Both the position numbers and the translations under genes were made by a program. Under the pieces are notes generated by a model. That model was given only the letters and a program-made list of their open reading frames with translations. It did no database searches and was not told the origin of the DNA. From the NCBI GenBank assembly GCA_017464225.1, contig JAFUDW010000208.1:1-17996 (forward strand): a stretch of 17,996 nucleotides of DNA. The letters run 5' to 3'. The stretch's first letter is position 1. Every line of letters begins with the position of its first letter. Shown here piece by piece: positions 1 through 6,120 of the stretch. This DNA is from Clostridia bacterium (GTDB lineage: Bacteria; Bacillota_A; Clostridia; Christensenellales; Aristaeellaceae).

Positions 1-60
1 ATGACCGATGGTGCCAATGTTTACGTGAGGCTTGTTGCGCTCAAACTTTTGCTTAGCCAT
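1..60 (-). CDS. tuf: Elongation factor Tu, N-terminal fragment (partial, runs off the window)
   Basis: Read on the minus strand from 60, the first 20 codons begin MAKQKFERNKPHVNIG and continue into TIGH. This is the hallmark N-terminus of EF-Tu, just before its GTP-binding P-loop (GHVDHGKT, outside the window). EF-Tu is the cytoplasmic GTPase that delivers aminoacyl-tRNA to the ribosome. The ATG at 60-58 is preceded by a very strong Shine-Dalgarno (GGAGGAGGAGA, complement of 66-76) with a 5-nt spacer, as expected for a highly expressed gene. It lies 58 nt downstream of tRNA-Gly on the same strand with no promoter visible between them, so it is probably transcribed from the promoter at 225-253. 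Only about 5% of the gene is present, but the identification is firm because this N-terminus is so strongly conserved. Confidence 0.95.
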   Translation of the reverse strand, partial: MAKQKFERNKPHVNIGTIGH

Positions 61-118
61 TGGAATCTCCTCCTCCGATGTTCAAGAACACTATTGCTGC
101 CGGTGCTTGTCCGGCGAA

Positions 119-192
119 TGGAGCGGGTGATGGGAATCGAACCCACGTGGTCAGCTTGGGAAGCTGAAGTTCTGCCATTGAACTACACCCGC
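119..192 (-). tRNA. tRNA-Gly, anticodon UCC, CCA encoded
   Basis: A complete cloverleaf is seen on the minus strand. The acceptor arms GCGGGTG (192-186) and CACCCGC (129-123) pair perfectly. The anticodon stem TCAGC/GCTGA encloses the loop TTCCCAA, giving anticodon TCC. The T-loop motif GTTCGATTC is present. The discriminator base is T (complement of 122) and the 3' CCA is encoded (complement of 119-121). It reads GGA and, by wobble, GGG glycine codons. It sits between sigH and tuf on the same strand and is probably cotranscribed with tuf from the promoter at 225-253, so the tuf mRNA would be released by tRNA end processing. Confidence 0.96.
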
Positions 193-194
193 GC

Positions 195-222
195 ATGCGT
201 TTGGCAACTTGCTCAAACGCAT
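195..222. repeat. Perfect 9-bp inverted repeat over the tRNA-Gly/tuf transcription start
   Basis: ATGCGTTTG (195-203) and CAAACGCAT (214-222) are perfect inverted repeats separated by 10 nt. The repeat lies between the -10 box and the 5' end of tRNA-Gly. The predicted transcription start (about 218) falls inside the arm nearest the promoter, so the full RNA hairpin would form only in read-through transcripts coming from sigH. It could be a DNA operator or a processing signal. Neither is shown. Confidence 0.6.
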
Positions 223-224
223 TT

Positions 225-253
225 ATTTTACCTGTTAATGAAAAAAATGTCAA
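225..253 (-). promoter_or_regulatory. Sigma-A promoter for tRNA-Gly and tuf
   Basis: On the minus strand there is a perfect -35 TTGACA (complement of 248-253), a 17-nt spacer containing a run of seven Ts, and a -10 TAAAAT (complement of 225-230, one mismatch to TATAAT). The predicted start is near 218, about 26 nt before the tRNA. The near-consensus sequence suits a strong stable-RNA/EF-Tu promoter. Confidence 0.8.
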
Positions 254-289
254 CCATCAATTCCGATATTTCACAAAGAATGTGTTTTT

Positions 290-937
290 TCACAATTCTT
301 CGTTGCGTTTTTCTTCCAGGTAATGCGTCAATTTGCGCTTCACGCGCTGCAGCGCATTATCGATGGACTTCACGTGACGATTCAGCATCACAGCGATTTC
401 CTGATAGCTTTTGCCGTCCAGAAAAGCGTCCAGCACCTGCTGTTCCAGATCGGAAAGCACGGTGCCGATCTGATCCTGTATATGCGATACGTCCTCCTGC
501 CCGATGAATAATTCCTCCGGGTTGGTAACCCGTCCTTCAATCACATCCAGCAGCGTGCGGTCTGATTCTTCTCCGTAAAGCGGCTTATTCAGCGATACGT
601 AGCTGTTGAGCGGCACGTGCTTCTGCCGCGTAGCCGTTTTAATGGCTGTAATGATTTGCCGCTTGACGCAAAGCTCGGCAAAGGCTCGAAAAGAAGATTG
701 CTTATCGGGCTTATAATCCCGGATGGATTTATAAAGCCCGATCATCCCTTCCTGCACGATATCCTCATGATCCGCGCCTACAAGGAAATAACTGCGCGCT
801 CTTGCCCGGACAAAATTTTTATATTTGTCCAGCAAATATTCCAGCGCGTCGCCGTCACCCTGCTGCGCCAGCATGGCCACGTCATCATCGCTCATCTGAA
901 GATATTCGGTATAGCGCTCCTCAAAGGATTCTGACAT
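290..937 (-). CDS. sigH: RNA polymerase sigma-H factor (transition phase/sporulation)
   Basis: A 215-residue sigma-70-family factor of the SigH type, which directs RNA polymerase to early sporulation and stationary-phase promoters. Region 2 is clear (LLDKYKNFVRARARSYF, then DHEDIVQEGMIGLYKSIRDY, then SFRAFAELCVKRQIITAIK). Region 4 carries a helix-turn-helix (LSDLEQQVLDAFLDGKSYQEIAVML and NALQRVKRKL). I chose the ATG at 937 because AAGGAG lies 6 nt upstream; an in-frame ATG at 952 would add five residues and overlap that ribosome site. It is 23 nt downstream of rlmB and probably cotranscribed with it. The order mrnC-rlmB-sigH is also found in Bacillus subtilis, which supports the assignment. 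The stop codon lies in a bulged A/T-rich hairpin (274-297). Confidence 0.93.
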   Translation of the reverse strand: MSESFEERYTEYLQMSDDDVAMLAQQGDGDALEYLLDKYKNFVRARARSYFLVGADHEDIVQEGMIGLYKSIRDYKPDKQSSFRAFAELCVKRQIITAIKTATRQKHVPLNSYVSLNKPLYGEESDRTLLDVIEGRVTNPEELFIGQEDVSHIQDQIGTVLSDLEQQVLDAFLDGKSYQEIAVMLNRHVKSIDNALQRVKRKLTHYLEEKRNEEL

Positions 938-960
938 TGAACGCTCCTTCATTCAAAGGC

Positions 961-1998
961 TCATTCGCGCGACGCCGACGCCGCGTAGAGCAATATCCCG
1001 GCTGCAACAGAGGCGTTCAGCGATTCCATGGCCGAATTCCGCATGGGGATCGACACAACCCGGTCGCACTGTTCCAGCACCAAGCGGCTGATACCATCTC
1101 CCTCAGATCCGATCACCAGGGCGCAGGGGCCAGAGAAGTCCACCTGTCGAAAGCTTTCCCCCTCCGCGTCTGCGCCGTAAAGCCAAATGCCGCGTGATTT
1201 CAGCTTCTTGATCTCATTTGTCAGGTTGGTAACGCGCGCCACCTTGATATGCTCGATGCCGCCTGCGGAAGCCTTTACCGCCGCGGGCGTCAGCCCAACC
1301 GCGCGGCGTTCGGGAACGATCACGCCGTGAGCGCCGACAGCCGCAGCGGTTCTGATCACCGCCCCAAGGTTATGTGGATCGGTAACACCGTCCAGAATGA
1401 TCAGGAAAGGATCTTCGTTTCTTTCCTCAGCCAGCGATAGCATATCGTCCACGTCGGCATACTGATAGGCGGATGCAAACGCGATCATGCCCTGATGGTT
1501 TTTCGCCAATTCATCCAATCGGTTGCGCTCCACCATCTGTACCGGCACCCGCGCCTCACGGGCCATAGCCACGATCTGCTGAGCGGTTCCGGACAGATCG
1601 CCCTTCGCCACAAGCAGTCTCTCAATATCTCTGCCCGATTTCAACGCTTCCCGAATGGGATTGCGTCCTGTCAGCAGGTTTTCCGTCGGCTCTTCTTCTT
1701 GATACGCTACAGGCTTGGATGGAGGCAGCGGACGGTGCTCCGGCATGGGAGCGGGCCTCGTACCGTAATGATGTGCTTTGTTTCGGTCTCCGTAAGGTTT
1801 TTCTCCGCGGCCTTCACTATGGTAATTGTTTCCATGGTAGCCGCCGCGTTCATCCTTTCGATATCCGTCCATGGGCTGCTGTTTTCCGCGTCCCTTAAAG
1901 CCGCGATACTCACGGCCTTCGTCCGGCTTTCTGGCGTCTTCCCGCAGGTGATCCTGCCGCGTCATGCGCTTCTTTTTATAATCGTCAAAATACGCCAT
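961..1998 (-). CDS. rlmB: 23S rRNA 2'-O-ribose methyltransferase, TrmH/SpoU family, with long charged N-terminal tail
   Basis: A 345-residue SPOUT methyltransferase that transfers a methyl group from S-adenosylmethionine to a guanosine ribose in 23S rRNA (G2251 in E. coli). Family members are usually about 245 residues. The substrate-binding domain starts near residue 106 (NLLTGRNPIREAL). The three SpoU motifs follow: DPHNLGAVIRTAAAVGA, LVIGSEGDGISRL and IPMRNSAMESLNASVAAGILLY, which form the knotted SAM site. Residues 1-105 are an extra low-complexity segment rich in Arg, Gly, His, Tyr and Pro, with RGG/GRG-like patches, probably disordered and RNA-binding. The start at 1998 has a GAGGA ribosome site. 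It lies 23 nt after thyX and 23 nt before sigH, so it is probably in one operon. The exact rRNA target is inferred from the family. Confidence 0.9.
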   Translation of the reverse strand: MAYFDDYKKKRMTRQDHLREDARKPDEGREYRGFKGRGKQQPMDGYRKDERGGYHGNNYHSEGRGEKPYGDRNKAHHYGTRPAPMPEHRPLPPSKPVAYQEEEPTENLLTGRNPIREALKSGRDIERLLVAKGDLSGTAQQIVAMAREARVPVQMVERNRLDELAKNHQGMIAFASAYQYADVDDMLSLAEERNEDPFLIILDGVTDPHNLGAVIRTAAAVGAHGVIVPERRAVGLTPAAVKASAGGIEHIKVARVTNLTNEIKKLKSRGIWLYGADAEGESFRQVDFSGPCALVIGSEGDGISRLVLEQCDRVVSIPMRNSAMESLNASVAAGILLYAASASRE

Positions 1999-2021
1999 CG
2001 TATTCCTCTTTTCCGTTCAGA

Positions 2022-2744
2022 TCAAAGATTTTTATTTTTTTCGCGAACCTCGGACGCTTTTCCGCAGGATTTTACGCCTTCAGGACATGTGCCCCGCACG
2101 CAGCCGGGACCGGCGTTTGCAAACAGAACGGGAGCCGCCTGCCGACAAAGCCTGAGCATTTCCTCAGCCAAAGCGCGAATCTCCCACTGCGCGCGATTGC
2201 AGCAGCGAAGCTCAAAAAAGTGCATCAGCTCTCTGGCGTTCATTGTGACGATCAGCCTTGTTTCACACGCGTTTGGCAGGACGAAGCGCGCGTCCTCATT
2301 GCTGCTTTCCCCTTTGGCGCCTAATTCCTGCTGCCATTGGGTATACCAAGCATGCATCTGCGCCATCTGCGCTTCATATCGGGCGACGGCATCCTCTCCC
2401 AACGCTTTGATGGCCGGTGGAACGATGTAAGAAAAGCTTTCTGCCAGCGATACATAGCGCTGGCTTTGAACGCTGAAGGATGCGATCCTGTGCCGCGTCA
2501 GCTGCGCCAGTAATACCCGGCTGATCCCCTCCACCGCAAACGTGAAGGACGCATGCTCCAGCACGGACAAATGGCCGGATTCCATTATGCGTTCAAGGAA
2601 AACGCTCTGATCCTGGGCGGAAACTTTATCCCGCAGCGCGGCCACATCAGCCTTGGCATAGCAAAGCTTGGCGCCCAGCGCGCAAACCTGCTCAGGCAGC
2701 GGCGTATGAGCGATCAATTCCACATGTAATTGTTTTTCAGGCAT
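2022..2744 (-). CDS. thyX: Flavin-dependent thymidylate synthase
   Basis: A 240-residue ThyX, which makes dTMP from dUMP using FAD, NADPH and methylene-tetrahydrofolate without the dihydrofolate by-product of ThyA. The signature RHR-x7-S is present (R84-H85-R86 to S94, within RHRIASFSVQSQRY). The FAD-binding segment SGHLSVLEHASFTF sits at residues 56-69, and a C-terminal segment has the typical NARELMHFFELRCCNRAQWEIR pattern split by the fold. AAGGAG, overlapping the mrnC stop codon, serves as the ribosome site 12 nt before the ATG at 2744, so translation is probably coupled to mrnC. The C-terminus (CVRGTCPEGVKSCGK) has three extra cysteines whose role is unclear. No thyA is visible in the window. 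Confidence 0.95.
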   Translation of the reverse strand: MPEKQLHVELIAHTPLPEQVCALGAKLCYAKADVAALRDKVSAQDQSVFLERIMESGHLSVLEHASFTFAVEGISRVLLAQLTRHRIASFSVQSQRYVSLAESFSYIVPPAIKALGEDAVARYEAQMAQMHAWYTQWQQELGAKGESSNEDARFVLPNACETRLIVTMNARELMHFFELRCCNRAQWEIRALAEEMLRLCRQAAPVLFANAGPGCVRGTCPEGVKSCGKASEVREKNKNL

Positions 2745-2753
2745 ATATCCAGT

Positions 2754-3146
2754 TTACTCCTTGATAATGCTCAGCCGGAACAGCATCTGCGCGCGCAGCA
2801 TCTGTCCGGTCAGGTAGAGATATCCCATCAACGCTTCAAAACCGGTGGCCGCCATATATTCTTCCCGCGATGCGGCCTGTGGTATGCTGTGTCCCGGATG
2901 TGAATTCCTTGCGCGCTGCACGATCTGTCGCTCATCCTCCTCTAAAAGGTGGAAAACGCGGCTCAGCTGTTCAGCTTGCGCCCGGGCGTTGACCACTGCG
3001 GACGCGCTCTTGTGCATATCCCGAATCGGCAAATCGGAAAACATCATATCGGTACGGATCATAAGATCGCATACCGTATCGCCGACATAGGCCAGCCGCA
3101 GCGCGGAAAGCCTTCCGGCCTGCTGTTTGGACATGAGCGGCGTCAT
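2754..3146 (-). CDS. mrnC: Mini-ribonuclease III
   Basis: A 130-residue RNase III catalytic domain without a double-stranded RNA-binding domain, the hallmark of Mini-III. The family matures 23S rRNA ends in Firmicutes. The RNase III signature is LAYVGDTVCDL with D23, which aligns with the catalytic Asp of the B. subtilis enzyme. The second acidic cluster is in TGFEALMGYLYL (E104). The RARNS segment and the loop before E104 also match the family. The chosen ATG at 3146 lies 1 nt after the araC stop codon with only a weak ribosome site (AGAAG); a second ATG at 3134 has none. Reinitiation after the regulator gene is likely. In related genomes cysS precedes mrnC; here an AraC-type gene is in that position. 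Confidence 0.9.
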   Translation of the reverse strand: MTPLMSKQQAGRLSALRLAYVGDTVCDLMIRTDMMFSDLPIRDMHKSASAVVNARAQAEQLSRVFHLLEEDERQIVQRARNSHPGHSIPQAASREEYMAATGFEALMGYLYLTGQMLRAQMLFRLSIIKE

Positions 3147-3147
3147 T

Positions 3148-4023
3148 TTACTTCTGCGCGGTTTTGCTGTAGGCCGATGGGCTCATGCCCACAATGTTTT
3201 TAAAGGTCTTGGAGAAGTGATAGGGATCGCTCATGCCCACTTCCACGCCGGCCTGCCGAACAGTAGAGCCGTTTTTAAGCAGTGTCTTGGCTCTTTCCAT
3301 CTTGCAGAACAGCTGATAGCTCTGTGGCGGCATGCCCACCTCGGAAACAAAGCGTTTGCGGAAGGTTTCCACCGGCATGCGGCTGATAGCAGCCATCTCC
3401 GCCAGAGAAAAGCTGTCGCGATACTGATTTTTGCGCATGGCGTCCACCACGCGGGCGATTTCATGGGAAAGCACTGCGTCCATGGCCACGGGCTGTCCGG
3501 AATGGGAAGCCAACATAGCCCAAAGGAGCTGCTGCAGCTGCGCGCTGGAAGCGTCCTGCGCGGCTGAAATGCGCACGACCGCCTGCACGATATGGCGGCT
3601 CAGCGTCAATTGCGAAGGCAGAGCGCCCTGCTTCATCACGCGATGAGGCAGCGCGCCCATCCGCTGGAGAAAGCTGTTGCTCAGCACGCCATCCACCGTC
3701 ATCCAGAGAACGCGCGCTTCCTGCACGGCGGTCACGGTAACGCCGGTGGTGCCGGGAGGAAGCATGCAGCAATCTCCCCCATGCAGAGAATAGGACACGT
3801 CGTCGTTTTCCAGCTGAACAAGTCCGTTTTCAACGGCAAACCAGAGCCACCTAGAAGCGTCGCACATATGATAGAGACCCAGCGGCAGCATAGCCGAACC
3901 GGCTGCGCCGATCCATACGCCGCTGGCACGGGCGAGTTCATCGGGCGTGTGAACGCCTTCCACATAAAGAGGCTGGCTGCCCTCATCTTCAAGATCGGGA
4001 ATCAAAAGCATAGACTTGGCCAT
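3148..4023 (-). CDS. AraC-family transcriptional regulator
   Basis: A 291-residue protein with a cupin-like N-terminal sensing domain (about 1-130; the segment around SYSLHGGDCCMLPPG is typical of the ligand-binding barrel) and a C-terminal AraC DNA-binding domain (about 188-289). The latter has two helix-turn-helices: SLAEMAAISRMPVETFRKRF, and VRQAGVEVGMSDPYHFSKTFKNIVG followed by MSPSAYSK. I chose the ATG at 4023 because AGGAGGG lies 5 nt upstream; a longer frame from 4050 would put this site inside the gene. The ligand is unknown. It is the first gene of the mrnC-thyX-rlmB-sigH unit, with its own strong promoter at 4063-4091 flanked by two 14-bp repeats, which suggests autoregulation. An AraC-type regulator leading this housekeeping/sporulation operon is unusual. 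Confidence 0.88.
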   Translation of the reverse strand: MAKSMLLIPDLEDEGSQPLYVEGVHTPDELARASGVWIGAAGSAMLPLGLYHMCDASRWLWFAVENGLVQLENDDVSYSLHGGDCCMLPPGTTGVTVTAVQEARVLWMTVDGVLSNSFLQRMGALPHRVMKQGALPSQLTLSRHIVQAVVRISAAQDASSAQLQQLLWAMLASHSGQPVAMDAVLSHEIARVVDAMRKNQYRDSFSLAEMAAISRMPVETFRKRFVSEVGMPPQSYQLFCKMERAKTLLKNGSTVRQAGVEVGMSDPYHFSKTFKNIVGMSPSAYSKTAQK

Positions 4024-4062
4024 AAATACCCTCCTGTCTAACCAGTACACTTACAAACAGTT

Positions 4063-4091
4063 ATTTTACATGCCAAATTTGCCATTGTCAA
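4063..4091 (-). promoter_or_regulatory. Sigma-A promoter for the araC-like gene and its operon
   Basis: On the minus strand: a perfect -35 TTGACA (complement of 4086-4091), a 17-nt spacer and -10 TAAAAT (complement of 4063-4068). The predicted start is near 4056, giving a leader of about 33 nt before the ATG at 4023. The -10 is covered by the proximal copy of the 14-bp repeat, so a protein bound there would block the promoter. Confidence 0.78.
4064..4077 (+). promoter_or_regulatory. Candidate operator, copy 1 (over the araC -10)
   Basis: TTTTACATGCCAAA matches the copy at 4105-4118 in 12 of 14 positions, and the two are exactly 41 bp apart, close to four helical turns. AraC-type proteins usually bind directly repeated sites on one face of the helix. 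That this regulator binds here is inference from position and spacing only. Confidence 0.4.
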
Positions 4092-4103
4092 TATCGGAAT
4101 TAT

Positions 4104-4119
4104 TTTTTACATGTGAAAA
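4104..4119 (+). promoter_or_regulatory. Candidate operator, copy 2 (upstream of the araC -35)
   Basis: TTTTTACATGTGAAAA contains the second 14-bp repeat (4105-4118) and is itself a near-perfect palindrome around ACATGT with one mismatched pair. It lies 13 bp upstream of the araC -35 element, where an activator or a looping repressor could sit. The region is A/T-rich, so chance similarity is possible. Confidence 0.4.
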
Positions 4120-4206
4120 TTTTCGGATTTTCTTTAAATACTATATGTTGTATTATATCTGTCATAAAAACGTAACATATCCACAAGAAAAAAACGATGC
4201 TGAACA

Positions 4207-4235
4207 TGGACAAACCCTGTCTGATATGGTATTAT
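4207..4235 (+). promoter_or_regulatory. Extended -10 promoter for the radical SAM to ynbB unit
   Basis: -35 TGGACA (4207-4212), 17-nt spacer, -10 TATTAT (4230-4235) with an extended -10 TG at 4227-4228. The predicted start is near 4242, 28 nt before the GTG start at 4270. It is the only clear promoter found for the long plus-strand unit, although internal promoters in coding sequence cannot be excluded. Confidence 0.78.
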
Positions 4236-4269
4236 TATAAACTGTAGAATTTTACTTGGAGGAAATCCT

Positions 4270-6120
4270 GTGAAAGAATTTTCGGCTGACCGACTGGAAA
4301 AACTGCTTGATACCGTATCCAAGCCCTCCCGCTATACGGGCGGTGAAATGAACGCGGTGATCAAGCCCTTTGACAGCGCGGACGTCACCTTTGCCTTCTG
4401 TTTTCCCGATTCCTATGAGGTAGGTATGTCCCACCTGGGGATCAAGATCCTTTACGATATAATCAATCGCCGTCCTTGGGCGCTGTGCGAACGCGCTTTT
4501 ATGCCCTGGCCCGATATGGCCGATGCCATGCGAAAGGAAAACCTTCCCCTGTTTTCCATAGAATCCCGTACGCCTCTTGGTCAATTTGATATCGTCGGCT
4601 TCACGCTTCAGTATGAAATGAGCTATACCAACGTGCTTGAAATGCTTGATTTGGCTGATATACCGATCTATTCAAAGGATAGGCAATCCGGTCCCATTAT
4701 CATGGCCGGCGGCCCCTGCGCGTACAATCCCGAGCCGCTCGCGCCGTTTATCGATGTATTTCAGATCGGCGACGGCGAGGAAATGATGGTGGATGCCATC
4801 GAATGCGTGCGCAAATGCAGGAAAGATGGTCTTTCCCGTTTGGATACGCTGCGGGCGCTGGCGCAGATCGACGGCATTTATGTACCGGCATTTTATGAAG
4901 CGTCTTATAACAGCGACGGCACATTGGCTTCTTTTGTCCCCGTTGATCAGGCCGCGCCCTCCGTCGTTCGCAAGCGCATCGTGCTTGACCTGGACAGAGC
5001 GGCTTATCCTGAATCCTTCATCGTTCCATATACTGAAGCCATTCATGACCGCATCGTGCTGGAGATCATGCGCGGCTGCACCAAGGGCTGCCGGTTCTGC
5101 CAGGCCGGCATGCTGTACCGTCCTGTTCGCGAGCGGAGCCTTGAAACGCTTCTCAGCCAGGCCGAAAAGCTCGAAAACGCCACAGGATATGAGGAAATGT
5201 CTTTGTCCTCTCTTTCCAGCGGAGATTATTCGCATTTGACCGAGCTCGTCTGCGCGCTGACAGAACGATATGCCGATCGCAAAATCAGCGTTTCTCTTCC
5301 TTCCATGCGCATTGACAGCATCGTCAAGCAATCCCTCGAGGAAGCGCAGAAGGTTCGCAAGTCCGGGCTGACGCTGGCTCCGGAAGCCGGAACGCAGCGC
5401 ATGCGCGACGTGATCAACAAAGGCGTTACCGAAGCTGATTTGATCCGAGCCGTAACGGATGCCTTTGAAAGCGGATGGAGCACAGTCAAGCTCTATTTCA
5501 TGATCGGTTTGCCCACGGAAAGCGACGAGGATCTGCAGGGTATCGGTCAATTGGCGCGCGATGTGATCAACGCGTATTTCACCGTTCCCCGCAGCGTCCG
5601 CGCCAAGGGCCTGCGCGTCACCTGCAGCGCTTCCACCTTTGTGCCCAAGCCCTTTACGCCATTCCAATGGCAGGGACAGGATGATCTTGATACCATCAAG
5701 GAAAAGCAAGCCCGTTTAGGCGATATTCTTCACCAGGTAAAAGGCGTCAATTTCAACTGGCACGAGCCCGAATTGAGCATGCTGGAGGCCTGTTTTGCCC
5801 GGGGTGACCGTAAAATGGGTGACGTATTGTACGCAGCCTGGAAAAACGGCTGCCGCATGGACGGATGGACAGAATTTTTGAATTATGAGGGCTGGATGAA
5901 AGCGTTCTCAGACTGCGGCATCGATCCCGCTTTTTACGCCAATCGTCCCCGCGGCGAAAAGGAGCTGCTGCCCTGGGACTTCATTGACGCTGGTGTGACC
6001 CGTGCTTTCCTCTGGCGGGAATGGCAGAAGGCGCTGCACGCCGAAACCACGCCGGACTGCCGGAAGGGGTGCCAGGGTTGCGGGCTCAAGCGCTTTGAAG
6101 GAGTGTGCGCCGACAGATGA
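4270..6120 (+). CDS. Uncharacterised radical SAM protein (TIGR03960-type)
   Basis: A 616-residue radical SAM protein of a widespread family without an established reaction. The start is a GTG at 4270 with GGAGG at 4258-4262 and a 7-nt spacer. The N-terminal part (about 35-190) resembles the Rossmann-like domain that precedes many radical SAM cores; it carries DSYEVGMSHLG at 47-57 and a GDGEE loop. The core has the CxxxCxxC cluster site at C270, C274 and C277 (CTKGCRFC), ligating the [4Fe-4S] cluster that cleaves S-adenosylmethionine. The C-terminus has a second C-x3-C-x2-C group (C597, C601, C604) plus C613, likely an extra metal site. Its stop overlaps the next start (ATGA), and in other bacteria the two proteins can be fused, so they probably form one complex. 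Proximity to an RNase E/G and miaB suggests an RNA-related role, which is inference. Confidence 0.88.
   Translation: MKEFSADRLEKLLDTVSKPSRYTGGEMNAVIKPFDSADVTFAFCFPDSYEVGMSHLGIKILYDIINRRPWALCERAFMPWPDMADAMRKENLPLFSIESRTPLGQFDIVGFTLQYEMSYTNVLEMLDLADIPIYSKDRQSGPIIMAGGPCAYNPEPLAPFIDVFQIGDGEEMMVDAIECVRKCRKDGLSRLDTLRALAQIDGIYVPAFYEASYNSDGTLASFVPVDQAAPSVVRKRIVLDLDRAAYPESFIVPYTEAIHDRIVLEIMRGCTKGCRFCQAGMLYRPVRERSLETLLSQAEKLENATGYEEMSLSSLSSGDYSHLTELVCALTERYADRKISVSLPSMRIDSIVKQSLEEAQKVRKSGLTLAPEAGTQRMRDVINKGVTEADLIRAVTDAFESGWSTVKLYFMIGLPTESDEDLQGIGQLARDVINAYFTVPRSVRAKGLRVTCSASTFVPKPFTPFQWQGQDDLDTIKEKQARLGDILHQVKGVNFNWHEPELSMLEACFARGDRKMGDVLYAAWKNGCRMDGWTEFLNYEGWMKAFSDCGIDPAFYANRPRGEKELLPWDFIDAGVTRAFLWREWQKALHAETTPDCRKGCQGCGLKRFEGVCADR

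Noticed and set aside
99..115. GCCGG/CCGGC hairpin between tRNA-Gly and tuf as a terminator
   Set aside because: The stem is only 5 bp with no U-run after it, and it lies within the likely tRNA-tuf transcript.
274..297. Hairpin at the sigH stop codon as a terminator
   Set aside because: The stem is A/T-rich with a bulge, and the run of six A/T bases is in the loop, not after the stem, so it does not meet the criteria for an intrinsic terminator.
1..507. 168-codon plus-strand frame from the window start
   Set aside because: It runs antisense through tuf, tRNA-Gly and sigH and is not a plausible protein.
1495..2430. 311-codon plus-strand frame across rlmB and thyX
   Set aside because: It crosses two certain minus-strand genes and their intergenic gap, with low-complexity translation and no ribosome site.
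4092..4206. Riboswitch or attenuator in the divergent intergenic region
   Set aside because: The stretch is A/T-rich without strong stems. The predicted leaders (about 33 and 28 nt) are too short for a known riboswitch class.
4672..5709. 345-codon open frame antisense to the radical SAM gene
   Set aside because: It lies wholly inside a clear gene, has no ribosome site or domain, and arises from codon bias.
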